From a virus, in the IMG/VR virus record IMGVR_UViG_3300043466_000268, positions 1 through 32,810 of that record: a DNA stretch of 32,810 nucleotides; one strand, given 5' to 3'. The notes under the pieces were generated by a model. That model was not told where the DNA came from, ran no database searches, and was given only the letters and a program-made list of their open reading frames with translations. This document shows positions 7,838 through 16,889 of the stretch, in pieces. Positions within the stretch are counted from its first letter, which is position 1. Every line of letters begins with the position of its first letter. The position numbers and the translations under genes were made by a program.

Positions 7838-9688
7838 TTATCCTTTTTTAATAACCGTTTGAGCTAACCATCTGTGCCGGCAACTTGGAGAATGGTCTCC
7901 GTTTGGTCTAGTCCACCATCCACCTCGTCTGTCAAATACCGAATACCCAAGTCTTGCGCTAATCGTTTCAATTTCTGCTCTTGAATACAATCTATCTAAC
8001 TGCATTAATCTAGCGCAGAATGGTCTGCTTGGTCGCTGAGCGCTATTGCGTTGTCCCGGTGGAATGTCTGTTCTCCACTCGTAAGAATAACGAACCATAA
8101 AAGTAGTAGTCTGCGCCTTTGGAGCATTTAACTCGCTTAATGGTCTTGGCAAACTTCTTTCTAGCGTTCCGCCTACTTCTTTAATTCTTACTATGCCTCT
8201 AGTAGATAAACCTTCTAGAACTCTCTTGATAATATTTACATCTGTCTTTAGCGTTCCAGAAATAACCTCAGCGGTAACGCGCTTATCCTTTTGAATCAAG
8301 TCTAATACGTTTGCTTCTAATACCGTTAGCGCTTGCTCTGCAAACTCTAAATTCATCTCCTCCTCCGCTAAAGTAGCGCTTGCGCCAAATACCTCTCTTG
8401 ATTTAAATATAGCGTAGTCTTCTTTGCTTTCGCCAAACTCTGCAAACATGTTAATGACATCGTCATCAGAAAAACTAGCTTTCATCTGCTCAGTTGCAGT
8501 AGGAATAGCCTCGTTTATTGTTTCTGTATCATACTTAGACATATCAATACCTAGCTTCTCAAGTATCCAAGCTTTCGGAGCAATCTCTTTAATAACTGCC
8601 TCTGAAAAGTCGATACCGATAGGCTCGACTGGTACTATTTGCATTTCGCTTGAAGCACCATGTAATTTGGCAAGTAGATTGAATACTTGTTCAAGATATA
8701 TTTGCTTATCATTGATATATGTATTTTTAAATATCTCGTATGAATCACGCATCTGCTGACGAGAACCTAATTGTCCCGGAGTAGAAATACCAAACAAGTC
8801 TGGCGCAGTAATTTGATGACCAGCGTATAAGTTTTGCTGAATTAACTTATCTACGTTTTGGAAGTCTTCCTTTGTAATATCCGAAGCTCCTAAGTCATCA
8901 ACTATCGGCTTGCGTGATGCGTCGTTTGTAAATGAAAGGATAAACTTCTTACCATCTGATCCGGTAAATCTTTCCGTAAACTTGCGCTCTATTGTGCGCT
9001 TCTCGTCATCTGTTGGCTCGCCATTTGGTAAAGTGATTAACTTGCTTGCGCTGAATCCAGTTTGAGCATTTCCTAAAACATGCTTAGATATTTCAATGTC
9101 TGACTCAATGTAATTTAAAGCACCGAAATAACCCGGTAAAGCGTAAGCATTAAGATTAGGACGATACTCCTTTAGGTAAAGAATCTGAGTACCTGTGCGA
9201 ACTTGAGAATTGAATGCGTTGTAAACTTCTTTCTTGTAATTTCTTTCTTTCCAATTGTCCGAATACCAGTACTGAGTATTATCTTCGTTGGCTCTTACTT
9301 TAGTGTAGTCAATATGATAAATCTCATTTAGATTCTCGCCTACTTGAGACCAAATGATTTGCAAGTATGCACCGCCAAAGATTTCAATGTCGGTAGATAC
9401 TTTGCGCAATACTTCGGTTAACGACTCTGATTGGTTTGCGCTCGCGATGAATTGTTCACCAATGGGATCAGCGTCCCCTACTATTTTGAAACCGTTACCA
9501 GTAATGTAGTTAACCTTGCCTTTGATAATCGCATTATGCTTCGCGGACTTGTTAAACAAGTCAACTAGATAATTGGGATATTCGTTTTTATGTCCAAACT
9601 CAATATAGCCTCCGCCTTCGCCTTTCTTCTCCTTGTATTCTGGTTGCTTGGCTTCCGCGAATGAAAGCACTAATAATTCATTGCTCAT
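7838..9688 (-). CDS. Portal protein fused to winged-helix-like and MuF-like C-terminal domains
   Basis: 616 aa. Residues 1 to about 400 look like a phage portal: an acidic/Gly N-terminus, YPNYLVDLFNKSAKHNAIIKG, YITGNGFKI, FGGAYLQIIWS and GHQITAPDLFGISTPGQLGS. A central segment (about 450-525) resembles a winged helix (LEANVLDLIQKDKRVTAEVI followed by IIKRVLEGLSTRGIVRIKE). The last 85 residues resemble a MuF-type or related domain ending in GGWWTRPNGDHSPSCRHRW. Portals normally form the dodecameric DNA gate at the capsid vertex. Here the gene lies after the capsid gene, not next to the terminase. The ATG overlaps the stop of the 128-aa gene (ATGA). Confidence 0.88.
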   Translation of the reverse strand: MSNELLVLSFAEAKQPEYKEKKGEGGGYIEFGHKNEYPNYLVDLFNKSAKHNAIIKGKVNYITGNGFKIVGDADPIGEQFIASANQSESLTEVLRKVSTDIEIFGGAYLQIIWSQVGENLNEIYHIDYTKVRANEDNTQYWYSDNWKERNYKKEVYNAFNSQVRTGTQILYLKEYRPNLNAYALPGYFGALNYIESDIEISKHVLGNAQTGFSASKLITLPNGEPTDDEKRTIERKFTERFTGSDGKKFILSFTNDASRKPIVDDLGASDITKEDFQNVDKLIQQNLYAGHQITAPDLFGISTPGQLGSRQQMRDSYEIFKNTYINDKQIYLEQVFNLLAKLHGASSEMQIVPVEPIGIDFSEAVIKEIAPKAWILEKLGIDMSKYDTETINEAIPTATEQMKASFSDDDVINMFAEFGESKEDYAIFKSREVFGASATLAEEEMNLEFAEQALTVLEANVLDLIQKDKRVTAEVISGTLKTDVNIIKRVLEGLSTRGIVRIKEVGGTLERSLPRPLSELNAPKAQTTTFMVRYSYEWRTDIPPGQRNSAQRPSRPFCARLMQLDRLYSRAEIETISARLGYSVFDRRGGWWTRPNGDHSPSCRHRWLAQTVIKKG

Positions 9689-10071
9689 ATATCTCGTACT
9701 TTGTAAGTATTCGGTGTATTGTTGTAGCTAGTAAAGCTAAAATCTGTTGCATCTTTTAGGTTCATCTGACCAGTTTCTACGATGCCAGTAGCATTAGCGG
9801 GGTTTAAATTGCTTGTGCTTGTCTGCTCGTAAATAACATAGCTATACTCCCCGCTTGTCTTGTTAGTAAAATGAGTATTTATAACAATATTAAAGCTATT
9901 AAAACGCTCTTTGTAGCTTGATAAATCAGCGCTTCCAAGAATAACAAAACTTACCGTTGTGTTGTCCGTTCTAGACTTGAAAATAAATAGCCAATTGGGA
10001 GAAGTCAAAGTAGCTTTCTCGGTTAGCGTTAATACTATATTCTCAGTCTGGCCTTTAGTAAAGTGAATCAT
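9685..10071 (-). CDS. Conserved Bacteroidetes-phage structural protein (128 aa)
   Basis: A beta-rich protein starting MIHFTKGQTENIVLTLTEKA, with SGEYSYVIYEQTS and ATGIVETGQMNLK. I recognise this as a small protein that recurs in head/neck modules of Bacteroidetes phages, without a proven function; a head-decoration or neck role is plausible. It is the first gene after a strong terminator (10112-10138), and its ATG abuts the 17-bp repeated element at 10071-10087. It therefore probably starts its own transcript together with the portal gene. Confidence 0.78.
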   Translation of the reverse strand: MIHFTKGQTENIVLTLTEKATLTSPNWLFIFKSRTDNTTVSFVILGSADLSSYKERFNSFNIVINTHFTNKTSGEYSYVIYEQTSTSNLNPANATGIVETGQMNLKDATDFSFTSYNNTPNTYKVRDI

Positions 10072-10087
10072 CTCTAATAAATAGCAA
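10071..10087 (-). promoter_or_regulatory. 17-bp repeated upstream element, copy 2
   Basis: Identical in sequence to 2296-2312 (minus strand TTGCTATTTATTAGAGA). It lies in the 40-base gap between the terminator at 10112-10138 and the ATG at 10071-10069; its final A is the first base of that ATG. Since a terminator precedes it, a promoter for the portal transcript must lie in or near this gap, unless the terminator is leaky. The exact role is inferred. Confidence 0.45.
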
Positions 10088-10111
10088 TACTTTTATTTTT
10101 ATCCTTAAACG

Positions 10112-10138
10112 AAAAAAGGGTAGGACTTCTGCCTACCC
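10112..10138 (-). terminator. Intrinsic terminator after the 172-aa gene
   Basis: On the minus strand a perfect 7-bp stem (GGGTAGG at 10138-10132 with CCTACCC at 10124-10118) with a 7-base loop is followed directly by six U residues. It lies 29 bases after the stop of the gene at 10167-10685. This is the clearest rho-independent terminator in the window. Confidence 0.9.
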
Positions 10139-10166
10139 AATTCTCTCGCCAACCAAACGAACTATC

Positions 10167-10685
10167 TTACGAAGCTACCGTTAAACCTGCGATAATACCA
10201 GCTGAAACCTCTGGAGATAACTCGCCTTCAGAACCGCTGAAAGTTAAAGTGTAACCAGAACGATCTCCCTGAGCAGTACCAGTTGCGCCGTTTCCGCCAG
10301 TCAAATTGATACCATGAACTTTACCAAGTAGCCAATACTTGCCGTTATTATCTCCTACTACCGCTTGCAAAGTATTTTGTGCTAGTAATAGAATCTCGTT
10401 ACGAGTATTTGCTTGCAATTTGTTTAATATAATGGATAATTCTTGAGCGTAGAATACCGTTCCATTTTGAACTGAAGCCGTAATGTTTTCGGTAAGTGAA
10501 GAAGTACCCGGTACCAATTCATATTTACGGAACACCTTAGACGCTTGCTTAACTACTGCCGTAATAACGCCAGAAGCTTGAGTAACGCTAGTTACGTTTT
10601 TCGATTCAATAAAATAAACTTCGGTAATTCCACCTAAAGAGTCTCTACAATCTAATGTATATCCTTGAGTCAATGCACAAGCCAT
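10167..10685 (-). CDS. Structural protein, probable tail-tube or head protein (172 aa)
   Basis: The chosen ATG at 10685 gives MACALTQGYTLDCRDSLGG; an upstream start at 10724 is possible but would reach back into the preceding terminator hairpin. The N-terminal MACxLTQGYxLDCRDS is a pattern I recall from abundant structural proteins of Bacteroidetes phages. The rest is beta-rich with a Gly/Ser-rich C-terminus. The gene forms its own unit between two hairpin terminators, directly after the capsid gene. That suggests a highly expressed virion protein, for example the major tail protein, for which no other candidate is obvious. Confidence 0.78.
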   Translation of the reverse strand: MACALTQGYTLDCRDSLGGITEVYFIESKNVTSVTQASGVITAVVKQASKVFRKYELVPGTSSLTENITASVQNGTVFYAQELSIILNKLQANTRNEILLLAQNTLQAVVGDNNGKYWLLGKVHGINLTGGNGATGTAQGDRSGYTLTFSGSEGELSPEVSAGIIAGLTVAS

Positions 10686-10713
10686 ATTATTTTTCTTTAA
10701 AGTGTTAAAATTA

Positions 10714-10741
10714 GGGGAGTCCAATCCAATGGAATCTCCCC
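10714..10741 (-). terminator. Hairpin terminator after the major capsid gene
   Basis: On the minus strand GGGGAG (10741-10736) pairs with CTCCCC (10719-10714), extended by TCC/GGA inside with a small bulge. TAATTTT follows. It lies 9 bases after the capsid stop. The U-tract is weak, so it may act partly as an mRNA-stabilising or attenuating hairpin. Confidence 0.72.
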
Positions 10742-10749
10742 GAAGCTAT

Positions 10750-11712
10750 TTAAGCTAAGATAAAATCTACTACTTCAGCAGGGAATGCAAAGTTTACACC
10801 CATTTTGAACTCAGATACAAAACGAACTTGATCTGCTTCTTTAGCGTAGAACAATTCGAAACGCTCTTCTTCGTTCAATAAATCAGTACCTAAGAACAAG
10901 TTAGACAAACGAGTTGCGTAAATCTTAGAAGTTCCGTTCAATCCCGGAGTTGCTACTACCTTGATTTGAGTACCCGGTAAAACAAACTCAGAATCTGCTG
11001 CACCGTCAAAAGTATAAGCGAACAAGTTAGCGTTCTTTAATGCGATAGTGTAAGTACGGAATACGTCTTGACCTACCATGATAGCTACATCGTCTTTTCC
11101 TACAATCTCAGCAGGGATAGCTTTGTAAACTGCATCTAGAACTGCAATTACTACACCAGCAGTAATACCAGCAGAAGCTGCCAAAGGAGTTCCGTAGAAT
11201 CCAGAAGTATTAGCGTGAATTACTGAAGCAGAAGCAGCAGCTACTAACTTAGCTAAACCGTCAAACTTGTTCAAGTTTACGTTAACTGAAGTAGTGTCTC
11301 CTTGCCAGATAGCAGTCTCTAATTGAGCAGCAATCTTATCAGCTTTACGTTGTGAGTACTCAGCAGCGTAAGCAGTAGAATCATAAGAAGAACCAGCAGT
11401 TAATGCTTTTTGCAAGTACTTAGACTCTAAATCCTTAGGGCAAAGTGCCTCGTTAACTTTAATCTTACCAATCGTAACCGTACGTTGTGTGAAAGAAGTT
11501 GAACCAGAAGCAGTAAATCCACATGAACCACCGTCTTGGAAGATAGCGTCTGTGTCCATGATATTAATCGTCTCTGCTGATTTTACTCCTAACATTACGT
11601 TTCCTTGAGCCTTAATCAAAGAAGCCGTTTTTGCGCCTAATACAGAAGAAGCTACTAATTGAGCTACGTTTTCTTCCGTGTAATTTGCTAGTGTGCTTAC
11701 TACAAATGCCAT
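10750..11712 (-). CDS. Major capsid protein
   Basis: 320 aa, typical of a small HK97-fold capsid subunit. Features in order: N-terminal arm (MAFVVSTLANYTEENVAQLV), a Gly/Ser/Thr-rich stretch (GGSCGFTASGSTSFTQRTVT), the phrase KVNEALCPKDLESKYLQKAL, a middle helix (ADKIAAQLETAIWQGD) and a C-terminal segment RFVSEFKMGVNFAFPAEVVDF, which is characteristic of these capsids. It follows the scaffold-like gene after a 25-base A/T-rich leader and is followed by a hairpin terminator, consistent with high expression. The assignment is strengthened by the protease-scaffold-capsid order. Confidence 0.88.
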   Translation of the reverse strand: MAFVVSTLANYTEENVAQLVASSVLGAKTASLIKAQGNVMLGVKSAETINIMDTDAIFQDGGSCGFTASGSTSFTQRTVTIGKIKVNEALCPKDLESKYLQKALTAGSSYDSTAYAAEYSQRKADKIAAQLETAIWQGDTTSVNVNLNKFDGLAKLVAAASASVIHANTSGFYGTPLAASAGITAGVVIAVLDAVYKAIPAEIVGKDDVAIMVGQDVFRTYTIALKNANLFAYTFDGAADSEFVLPGTQIKVVATPGLNGTSKIYATRLSNLFLGTDLLNEEERFELFYAKEADQVRFVSEFKMGVNFAFPAEVVDFILA

Positions 11713-11737
11713 TTTTTTTAAATTTAAATTGTGATTT

Positions 11738-12325
11738 TTATTTTACAAATTTAGCCATAAAGCGATCAACCTTGTCCGCCTTTGACTCTGTTACTTTAAA
11801 TGATTGCTTAGGAGCTTGGATAGCATCTGCACTTGGCATCTTAGCTAACTCTTCTACTAAAACAAATACTTTTTCAAATGCTTGATTAAACTTACCATCC
11901 ATCTCGTCTAACTTTGCTTTTAACGCATCGTTCTCAGCTTTCAAGTAGTTAATAGTTGCATCCATTTCGTCGAATTGATTTGACATTTCCATTTCTTTTT
12001 CTTTTGTCATTTCATCTTCTACCTCTGGCATTTCAGCTATTGGAGATTCGATCCCTTCGACCTTACCTTCAACTACTGAGACCATAGTACCATCCACTAA
12101 TTCGTACTCGCCATTAGGCGCAGCAACCGCATTACCAGACTCGTCTACTAGCATCGCATCTGCTCCAATTTCTAAAGCTGACAAATCCATTTTGCTACCA
12201 TCCATAAGATCGTAGGTTTCGAATGTCAACTCAGTAGCTGGCTCTTGCGCTACCTCTTCAGCTTGCACTTCTGTTTGACCAGAAAGCAATACTTTGATTT
12301 GCTCAATTCCTTCTTTTACCGTCAT
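11738..12325 (-). CDS. Scaffold-like protein
   Basis: 195 aa, very acidic and low in complexity. The first half is Glu/Val/Asp-rich (EVAQEPATELTFETYDLMDG). A coiled coil follows at about residues 110-150 (EMEMSNQFDEMDATINYLKA and KAKLDEMDGKFNQ). The C-terminus is short and basic (KADKVDRFMAKFVK). This pattern, with a basic capsid-binding tail, and the position between protease and major capsid genes fit an assembly scaffold. The beta-type N-terminal part (DESGNAVAAPNGEYELVDG) recurs in Bacteroidetes phage scaffolds. It would be lost from the mature capsid. Confidence 0.78.
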   Translation of the reverse strand: MTVKEGIEQIKVLLSGQTEVQAEEVAQEPATELTFETYDLMDGSKMDLSALEIGADAMLVDESGNAVAAPNGEYELVDGTMVSVVEGKVEGIESPIAEMPEVEDEMTKEKEMEMSNQFDEMDATINYLKAENDALKAKLDEMDGKFNQAFEKVFVLVEELAKMPSADAIQAPKQSFKVTESKADKVDRFMAKFVK

Positions 12326-12367
12326 TGTGTTTTACTTTGTGTTTATAAATAAATTAATCTGAATACT

Positions 12368-12964
12368 TTATCGTTTAACTTGCTCAAGAATATTTACAAT
12401 CTTAGACCACATCGCCTCTTCTACGCTTATAGATTGCTTCTCTTTTTTGTAGTTAAATATGCCTTCAACTGAAAAACCTTTAAATTCTCCAGTCTTTATC
12501 TTTTGCCATACATCCTCGTTTTCTACCTTAAAGCTTCCGAACCAAGAACCTTCTGGTGCATCCTCAAATCCTTTCATTGGAGAAATACCTCTTGCAGAAT
12601 CTACAATAAATGACTCGTACAAAGTTATACCGTCAACTGCTTGCGCTTCATCATGCATTAAGTTTACGTTTGACTGATAGCCTTTCTTAAAAAACTTCTG
12701 TGCTATCTTTTCAATCGTTTCTTTTGTAAAAGTTACATAGTATTCGCCATGCTGATCGTTTCGATAGATAGGAGTATCTGCAAGCATTAAAGCCCCAGAT
12801 ACTATTCGTCTGTCCTCTGATTGGATAGCAAAGTTATTGCGAGCTTCTTTAAACTTTAAGAAGTTGCGCTCTATTGCTGGTCTGTCAACTAAGGCCACAA
12901 AGTCTACCTCTGCGCCATCGTTTAAATCGTCGCTAATCTCTAGCTGATAAATTGGTAAATCCAT
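12368..12964 (-). CDS. XkdF-like prohead protease
   Basis: 198 aa, the size of a phage capsid-maturation protease. The family look is that of XkdF/S78-type serine proteases: an N-terminal VDFVALVDRPAIERNFLKF, GALMLADTPIYR, GEYYVTFTKETIEKIAQKFF, a probable catalytic His in VNLMHDE, a Ser in ESFIVDS, and the C-terminal GFSVEGIF. It would cleave scaffold and perhaps capsid subunits inside the prohead. The gene is followed by the scaffold and capsid genes and begins three bases after the tape-measure stop. Confidence 0.85.
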   Translation of the reverse strand: MDLPIYQLEISDDLNDGAEVDFVALVDRPAIERNFLKFKEARNNFAIQSEDRRIVSGALMLADTPIYRNDQHGEYYVTFTKETIEKIAQKFFKKGYQSNVNLMHDEAQAVDGITLYESFIVDSARGISPMKGFEDAPEGSWFGSFKVENEDVWQKIKTGEFKGFSVEGIFNYKKEKQSISVEEAMWSKIVNILEQVKR

Positions 12965-12966
12965 AG

Positions 12967-14709
12967 TTATATTCTTGCTGCGTTTTCTATTCTTCTAATT
13001 CTTTTTTGGCTTCCAGTAATATCCGACTCCACTACATAAGCTCTAGCTACTACGTTGCTAATTGTGTTTAAACTTGTAGCATCTAAAGCCGTTGGCGCTA
13101 TCGGTTGAAATTGTGGAACAATAGGAGCAATAGTATTTGAAACTGGAACGTTAGGAGTTGAAGAACCACCGGAACTAGCTGATTGTATAATATTTTTAGC
13201 TTGCGCAATATTTGCTAAAATCTTTATTATACCAGCAGCGTATTTTGCGAATCCACTAATACCACCAGTTGCTAAGTTGTCAGGACTAGGAGCAGAAGTA
13301 GAAGCAGTTAAACCAGAGATTGCTACACCAGTATCAATTGCAATTTGAGTTAACGCTAATCCCTTTTGTAATCCAGAACCTTGTTCTGCAAAACCAGATA
13401 AAATTCCTAGAGTATCTGCTGCAATATTTAACTTAGCAATCTTTAATGCATTTGCGGTTCTAATTTCAGAATCTGCGCTTTTTTTAAGCGACTTATCCAT
13501 TGCACTTGTAATAATTGAAGCAGTTTTATTTCTTTCTGAAATTTCTTTAGCTCCTTGAATTTCTAACTTTTCAAGTTTTAAATCAATTTCTTTTTCTTCG
13601 TCCTCAGTTAATTTTCTGCGATTATCTTTAAACAATTGGAATTTTTCTTCCTCGAATTTCTTAGTTATAAAATACTTTGTTTTTTCATTATTACTGAAAA
13701 GCTCAATGTCGCTTTGGTATTGTAAATTTAACTCAGCTAATTTTGCTTCATATTCTGGAGTTCCTTTTTTGCCTATCTCTAGTAAACGCTCAAATCTCTT
13801 TTGCTCTAAAGCAATTTCCTTCTCTACTCTTTCCTCAGCAATTTGTAATTCTCTTTGTTGAGATTTTAATTTATTAGCAACTTGTATTTCATTATAATTT
13901 TCTTTTGCCTGAGTTAATTCTTTTTCGGCTTCTTTTTGAACATCTGTATTTCCTTGAACTTCTTCGCCATACCTTGCTAATGTTTTTATTCTTAAACGGG
14001 CAAATTTTTCTTCTATTGCAGAAATTTCTTCCTCTTTTGCTTTGCTTATTTTAGCTTCATTAATTGCATTTTTACGCTGTCTTTCTAACGACTCAAGCTC
14101 TCCTTCTTTTTGCGCTTTTGCTCCCCTAGCAGAATCGTCTTGAAATTGCTTTAACTTTTTCCTTACATCCTCAATTCCATCCTTATATTGTTGCCAAAGT
14201 AAATAACCAGATGCCAATGTTACCGCTAATGCGCCTAGTCCACTTGCTATAATAGCACCCCGAAGCGTTGCAAAAGCTTCTACTACTTGAGTTTTAATTA
14301 CTAATGCTAAGTTCTTAAAACCATCAATTGAACCTAAGATAGTATTAAGTCCTTCGGATAAAGCTAATGCGCCTTGTACTTTTAATAATTGCTTTTGTAC
14401 ATTCTCCGATTCTACACCAAATAAAGCTAATGCGCCTTGAGCAGCTGCAAATGCTCCAGTAACTCCAGCGATAGATTGACCAAAAGCTCTAAACTTGGCA
14501 TCCGGATTGAATGCGTCAATAGTATCTTTTGCATCGCCAATACGATCCTTTAACTCTGCTGCTCTTCGTGCTGCATTTGCAATTGCTTGTGCTGAAGCTC
14601 CAGCCGTATCTTGTAACCTTGCTAACTCTTGCGTTGCCTCTCTTAATTGACTACGCAGACTTTTAGTGTCCGCTACTAGATTTATACCTACCGTTTCATT
14701 TACTGCCAT
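12967..14709 (-). CDS. Tape measure protein
   Basis: 580 aa. The N-terminal 60 residues form a coiled-coil start (DTKSLRSQLREATQELARL). A membrane-like segment lies at about 150-175 (GAIIASGLGALAVTLASGYL). A long Lys/Glu/Arg-rich helical region follows (about 185-405), and then a Gly/Ala-rich hydrophobic region (LGILSGFAEQGSGLQKGLAL, ISGFAKYAAGIIKILANIA). This is the standard tape-measure design. Its length would set the tail length; 580 aa suggests a fairly short tail. The start overlaps the preceding gene (TAATG). It is the last tail gene before the head module, an unusual position. Confidence 0.88.
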   Translation of the reverse strand: MAVNETVGINLVADTKSLRSQLREATQELARLQDTAGASAQAIANAARRAAELKDRIGDAKDTIDAFNPDAKFRAFGQSIAGVTGAFAAAQGALALFGVESENVQKQLLKVQGALALSEGLNTILGSIDGFKNLALVIKTQVVEAFATLRGAIIASGLGALAVTLASGYLLWQQYKDGIEDVRKKLKQFQDDSARGAKAQKEGELESLERQRKNAINEAKISKAKEEEISAIEEKFARLRIKTLARYGEEVQGNTDVQKEAEKELTQAKENYNEIQVANKLKSQQRELQIAEERVEKEIALEQKRFERLLEIGKKGTPEYEAKLAELNLQYQSDIELFSNNEKTKYFITKKFEEEKFQLFKDNRRKLTEDEEKEIDLKLEKLEIQGAKEISERNKTASIITSAMDKSLKKSADSEIRTANALKIAKLNIAADTLGILSGFAEQGSGLQKGLALTQIAIDTGVAISGLTASTSAPSPDNLATGGISGFAKYAAGIIKILANIAQAKNIIQSASSGGSSTPNVPVSNTIAPIVPQFQPIAPTALDATSLNTISNVVARAYVVESDITGSQKRIRRIENAARI

Positions 14710-16889
14710 TAGTTTGCGTATGTTAATTCAAGCACTCTCAATAATTCTACTTTGGTCGTTTTTGGTATGGTTGGATTAAAATCAATAATTTTATTTAATC
14801 TAAATAAAGCTCCGTCTATATAAATTAACCTTGCAAAATTTAAAGAATAAATATCTTCGATTGTCAAATATAAATAGCAAGTAAGAAGCTTACTATCCTT
14901 GCTTGTAATCTCCGCAATATACTCAGACCAAAAAGCAGTAAATAAATTGGTAGTCGGATAAGGATTTGTTAACGTAAAATATAGTTGATTTGGAACTGCA
15001 AAGTTCAAATCGTTTGTTGGCTCAGTAGGATTATCTAAATGTCCAGCATATCCGTAAGCATTTAAATGTCCAGAAGTAGCATTTGAATTAGAAGGATAAG
15101 CTTGTTTAATATGATAATTTGCTACACCTTCAACATAAGCATACTGCATAATCCTAATGTTGTGGTCTTTAGGAATTTCAGTCCCGTTTTCAATACTAAA
15201 TATTGAACTTGCAAGTTTTGTGTCAGCAGAAGAACGTTTAACCAAAATCGAAGGCGAAAATATTACTTCTACATTCTGGCTATCTTCTGCAAATTGATAC
15301 TTGCTATCCTCCCTTCTATCTGCGTAGGTTTGATTGTATTTGCTTTGGTATTGGTCATTATAATAATCATCATCCTCTTTGTACTTGAACTCAAAATAAC
15401 GAGCGTTTAATTCGCTCATAGGTTTAAGGGAAACCTCTTTACTATGGTCTACTTTGTTTGACCAGTCTACGGAATCCGCTGAAGGATCGGAAAGCAAAAG
15501 TAAACCAGTAGGATCGCCTGGTTCTCCATGCAAAAGCAATTCGCCTAAATCATTTATCTTTAAGAATCCAGCTCCTTTTAAATAGAAGTCAATATATGGC
15601 TCAATAAGTAAATGATTGCTGAGTTCAGCATCCTCAAAAACATAAAGATTAAATAGCCTACATACTGAAGCAAAGAAATCCTTTTGTTGAATTCCTTTTG
15701 GAAGTAGGTTTTTCATGTTTAACTCGTCCCCTAATTCTGCTTTTGTTACTACTGGATAATCAGTAATAAATCTTAACGTAATGTCTGGAAATAAAATACA
15801 ATCATTTGCTGCCGAACCAAATGAATAATCAACTGAAATTACATCGCCTGAGGATAAGCTTGTTTCAATTATTACATCTATCTCAAAAATTTGAAATTCT
15901 GCCGTTGTCGTAAATGATTCGTAATATAAAAGTGAAGCATTTTTGTAAACGCTAAAAGTAAAGTTTCCTACCCTATTAAGGTAAGGCAAACCATTTAATC
16001 TAATTTTACCTAGTAGATTTTCTTCTTCTCCATTATATTCAAATACTTGATTATTTGTAGTTTCAAATAATGACAAATTGCTTATGATAAGAAATTCAAG
16101 TGTTCCGGAAGTTGGCAGTAATCCTTCAGTTCTTGTAACTTCAAGCAAGTCTTGCCTTAATTGTTCAAGCTTTGCTTTGTTATTTGGGATAAGCAAGCTT
16201 TTGAAATATGGAGTTTCAAAAAACGCAGACTCGTATGTATAGTTTGCATTCTTAATAATCGAATCCATGAATTCGTAAACGTGAAAGGCTGGTCTAAACG
16301 CATCAATATGGTAATCTGAGTTATTTCCGTTATTACCTCCATGCTTGCATTTTCCGTAATCAATCAAAGGATAAACTACACCAATTCCAGAAGCTACTGC
16401 ACCAGACGGATCCCATGAAGCTACTATATTATCAATAGTCCATAGTTCTGCATAATCATTAAAGTTATCCATGTCTTCAATTAGGCTATTGCCAATCGCA
16501 GCAGAAAAACCTCCAAGCTCGCCAAATACTACGCACTCGTATTCAATTGCTCCGTCATTGATTCGAACCTCTAGTAAGCGTAATACACCTTTAAAAACTT
16601 GAATTTTATTTACAAAGATTTTAGCCTCCGCTTGCTTAGTTGGATCAAAATTGTAGCCAACATTTGGAAGGTCAGGATTGCTAACGAAATAATTATTAGC
16701 ACTAGCAAAATTATATATGTGGCCAAAGACCTTATTGTTATTAGCATTGCCCGGAAGTGTGATGGTCTTTGAATAGTTTGTATTCCTAGACGCAAAGTCC
16801 TTAATGTCATCTATTGCATAGTTTAGTTCTGCGCCTATATCATCAAATAAATCTAATCTACTACCTTCAATTAATATTTCACTTATCAT
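14709..16889 (-). CDS. Large tail/baseplate protein (726 aa)
   Basis: Starts MISEILIEGSRLDLFDDIGA. The N-terminal 150 residues (FASRNTNYSKTITLPGNANN; KIFVNKIQVFKGVLRLLEV) are of a type I recognise in distal-tail or baseplate proteins of Bacteroidetes phages. The remainder is beta-rich with many aromatic residues. It overlaps both neighbours by only a few bases (ATGA and TAATG), so it is translated with the 378-aa and tape measure proteins. A role at the tail tip, perhaps as hub, is inferred from size and position. I see no lysozyme or peptidase motif. Confidence 0.78.
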   Translation of the reverse strand: MISEILIEGSRLDLFDDIGAELNYAIDDIKDFASRNTNYSKTITLPGNANNNKVFGHIYNFASANNYFVSNPDLPNVGYNFDPTKQAEAKIFVNKIQVFKGVLRLLEVRINDGAIEYECVVFGELGGFSAAIGNSLIEDMDNFNDYAELWTIDNIVASWDPSGAVASGIGVVYPLIDYGKCKHGGNNGNNSDYHIDAFRPAFHVYEFMDSIIKNANYTYESAFFETPYFKSLLIPNNKAKLEQLRQDLLEVTRTEGLLPTSGTLEFLIISNLSLFETTNNQVFEYNGEEENLLGKIRLNGLPYLNRVGNFTFSVYKNASLLYYESFTTTAEFQIFEIDVIIETSLSSGDVISVDYSFGSAANDCILFPDITLRFITDYPVVTKAELGDELNMKNLLPKGIQQKDFFASVCRLFNLYVFEDAELSNHLLIEPYIDFYLKGAGFLKINDLGELLLHGEPGDPTGLLLLSDPSADSVDWSNKVDHSKEVSLKPMSELNARYFEFKYKEDDDYYNDQYQSKYNQTYADRREDSKYQFAEDSQNVEVIFSPSILVKRSSADTKLASSIFSIENGTEIPKDHNIRIMQYAYVEGVANYHIKQAYPSNSNATSGHLNAYGYAGHLDNPTEPTNDLNFAVPNQLYFTLTNPYPTTNLFTAFWSEYIAEITSKDSKLLTCYLYLTIEDIYSLNFARLIYIDGALFRLNKIIDFNPTIPKTTKVELLRVLELTYAN

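Noticed and set aside
16157-16363. Minus-strand 68-codon frame inside the 726-aa tail gene, and similar ones at 16610-16810, 17734-17973, 23399-23581, 31873-32091 and 32287-32529
   Set aside because: They are alternative frames wholly inside well-supported genes, without coupling to neighbours or recognisable composition.
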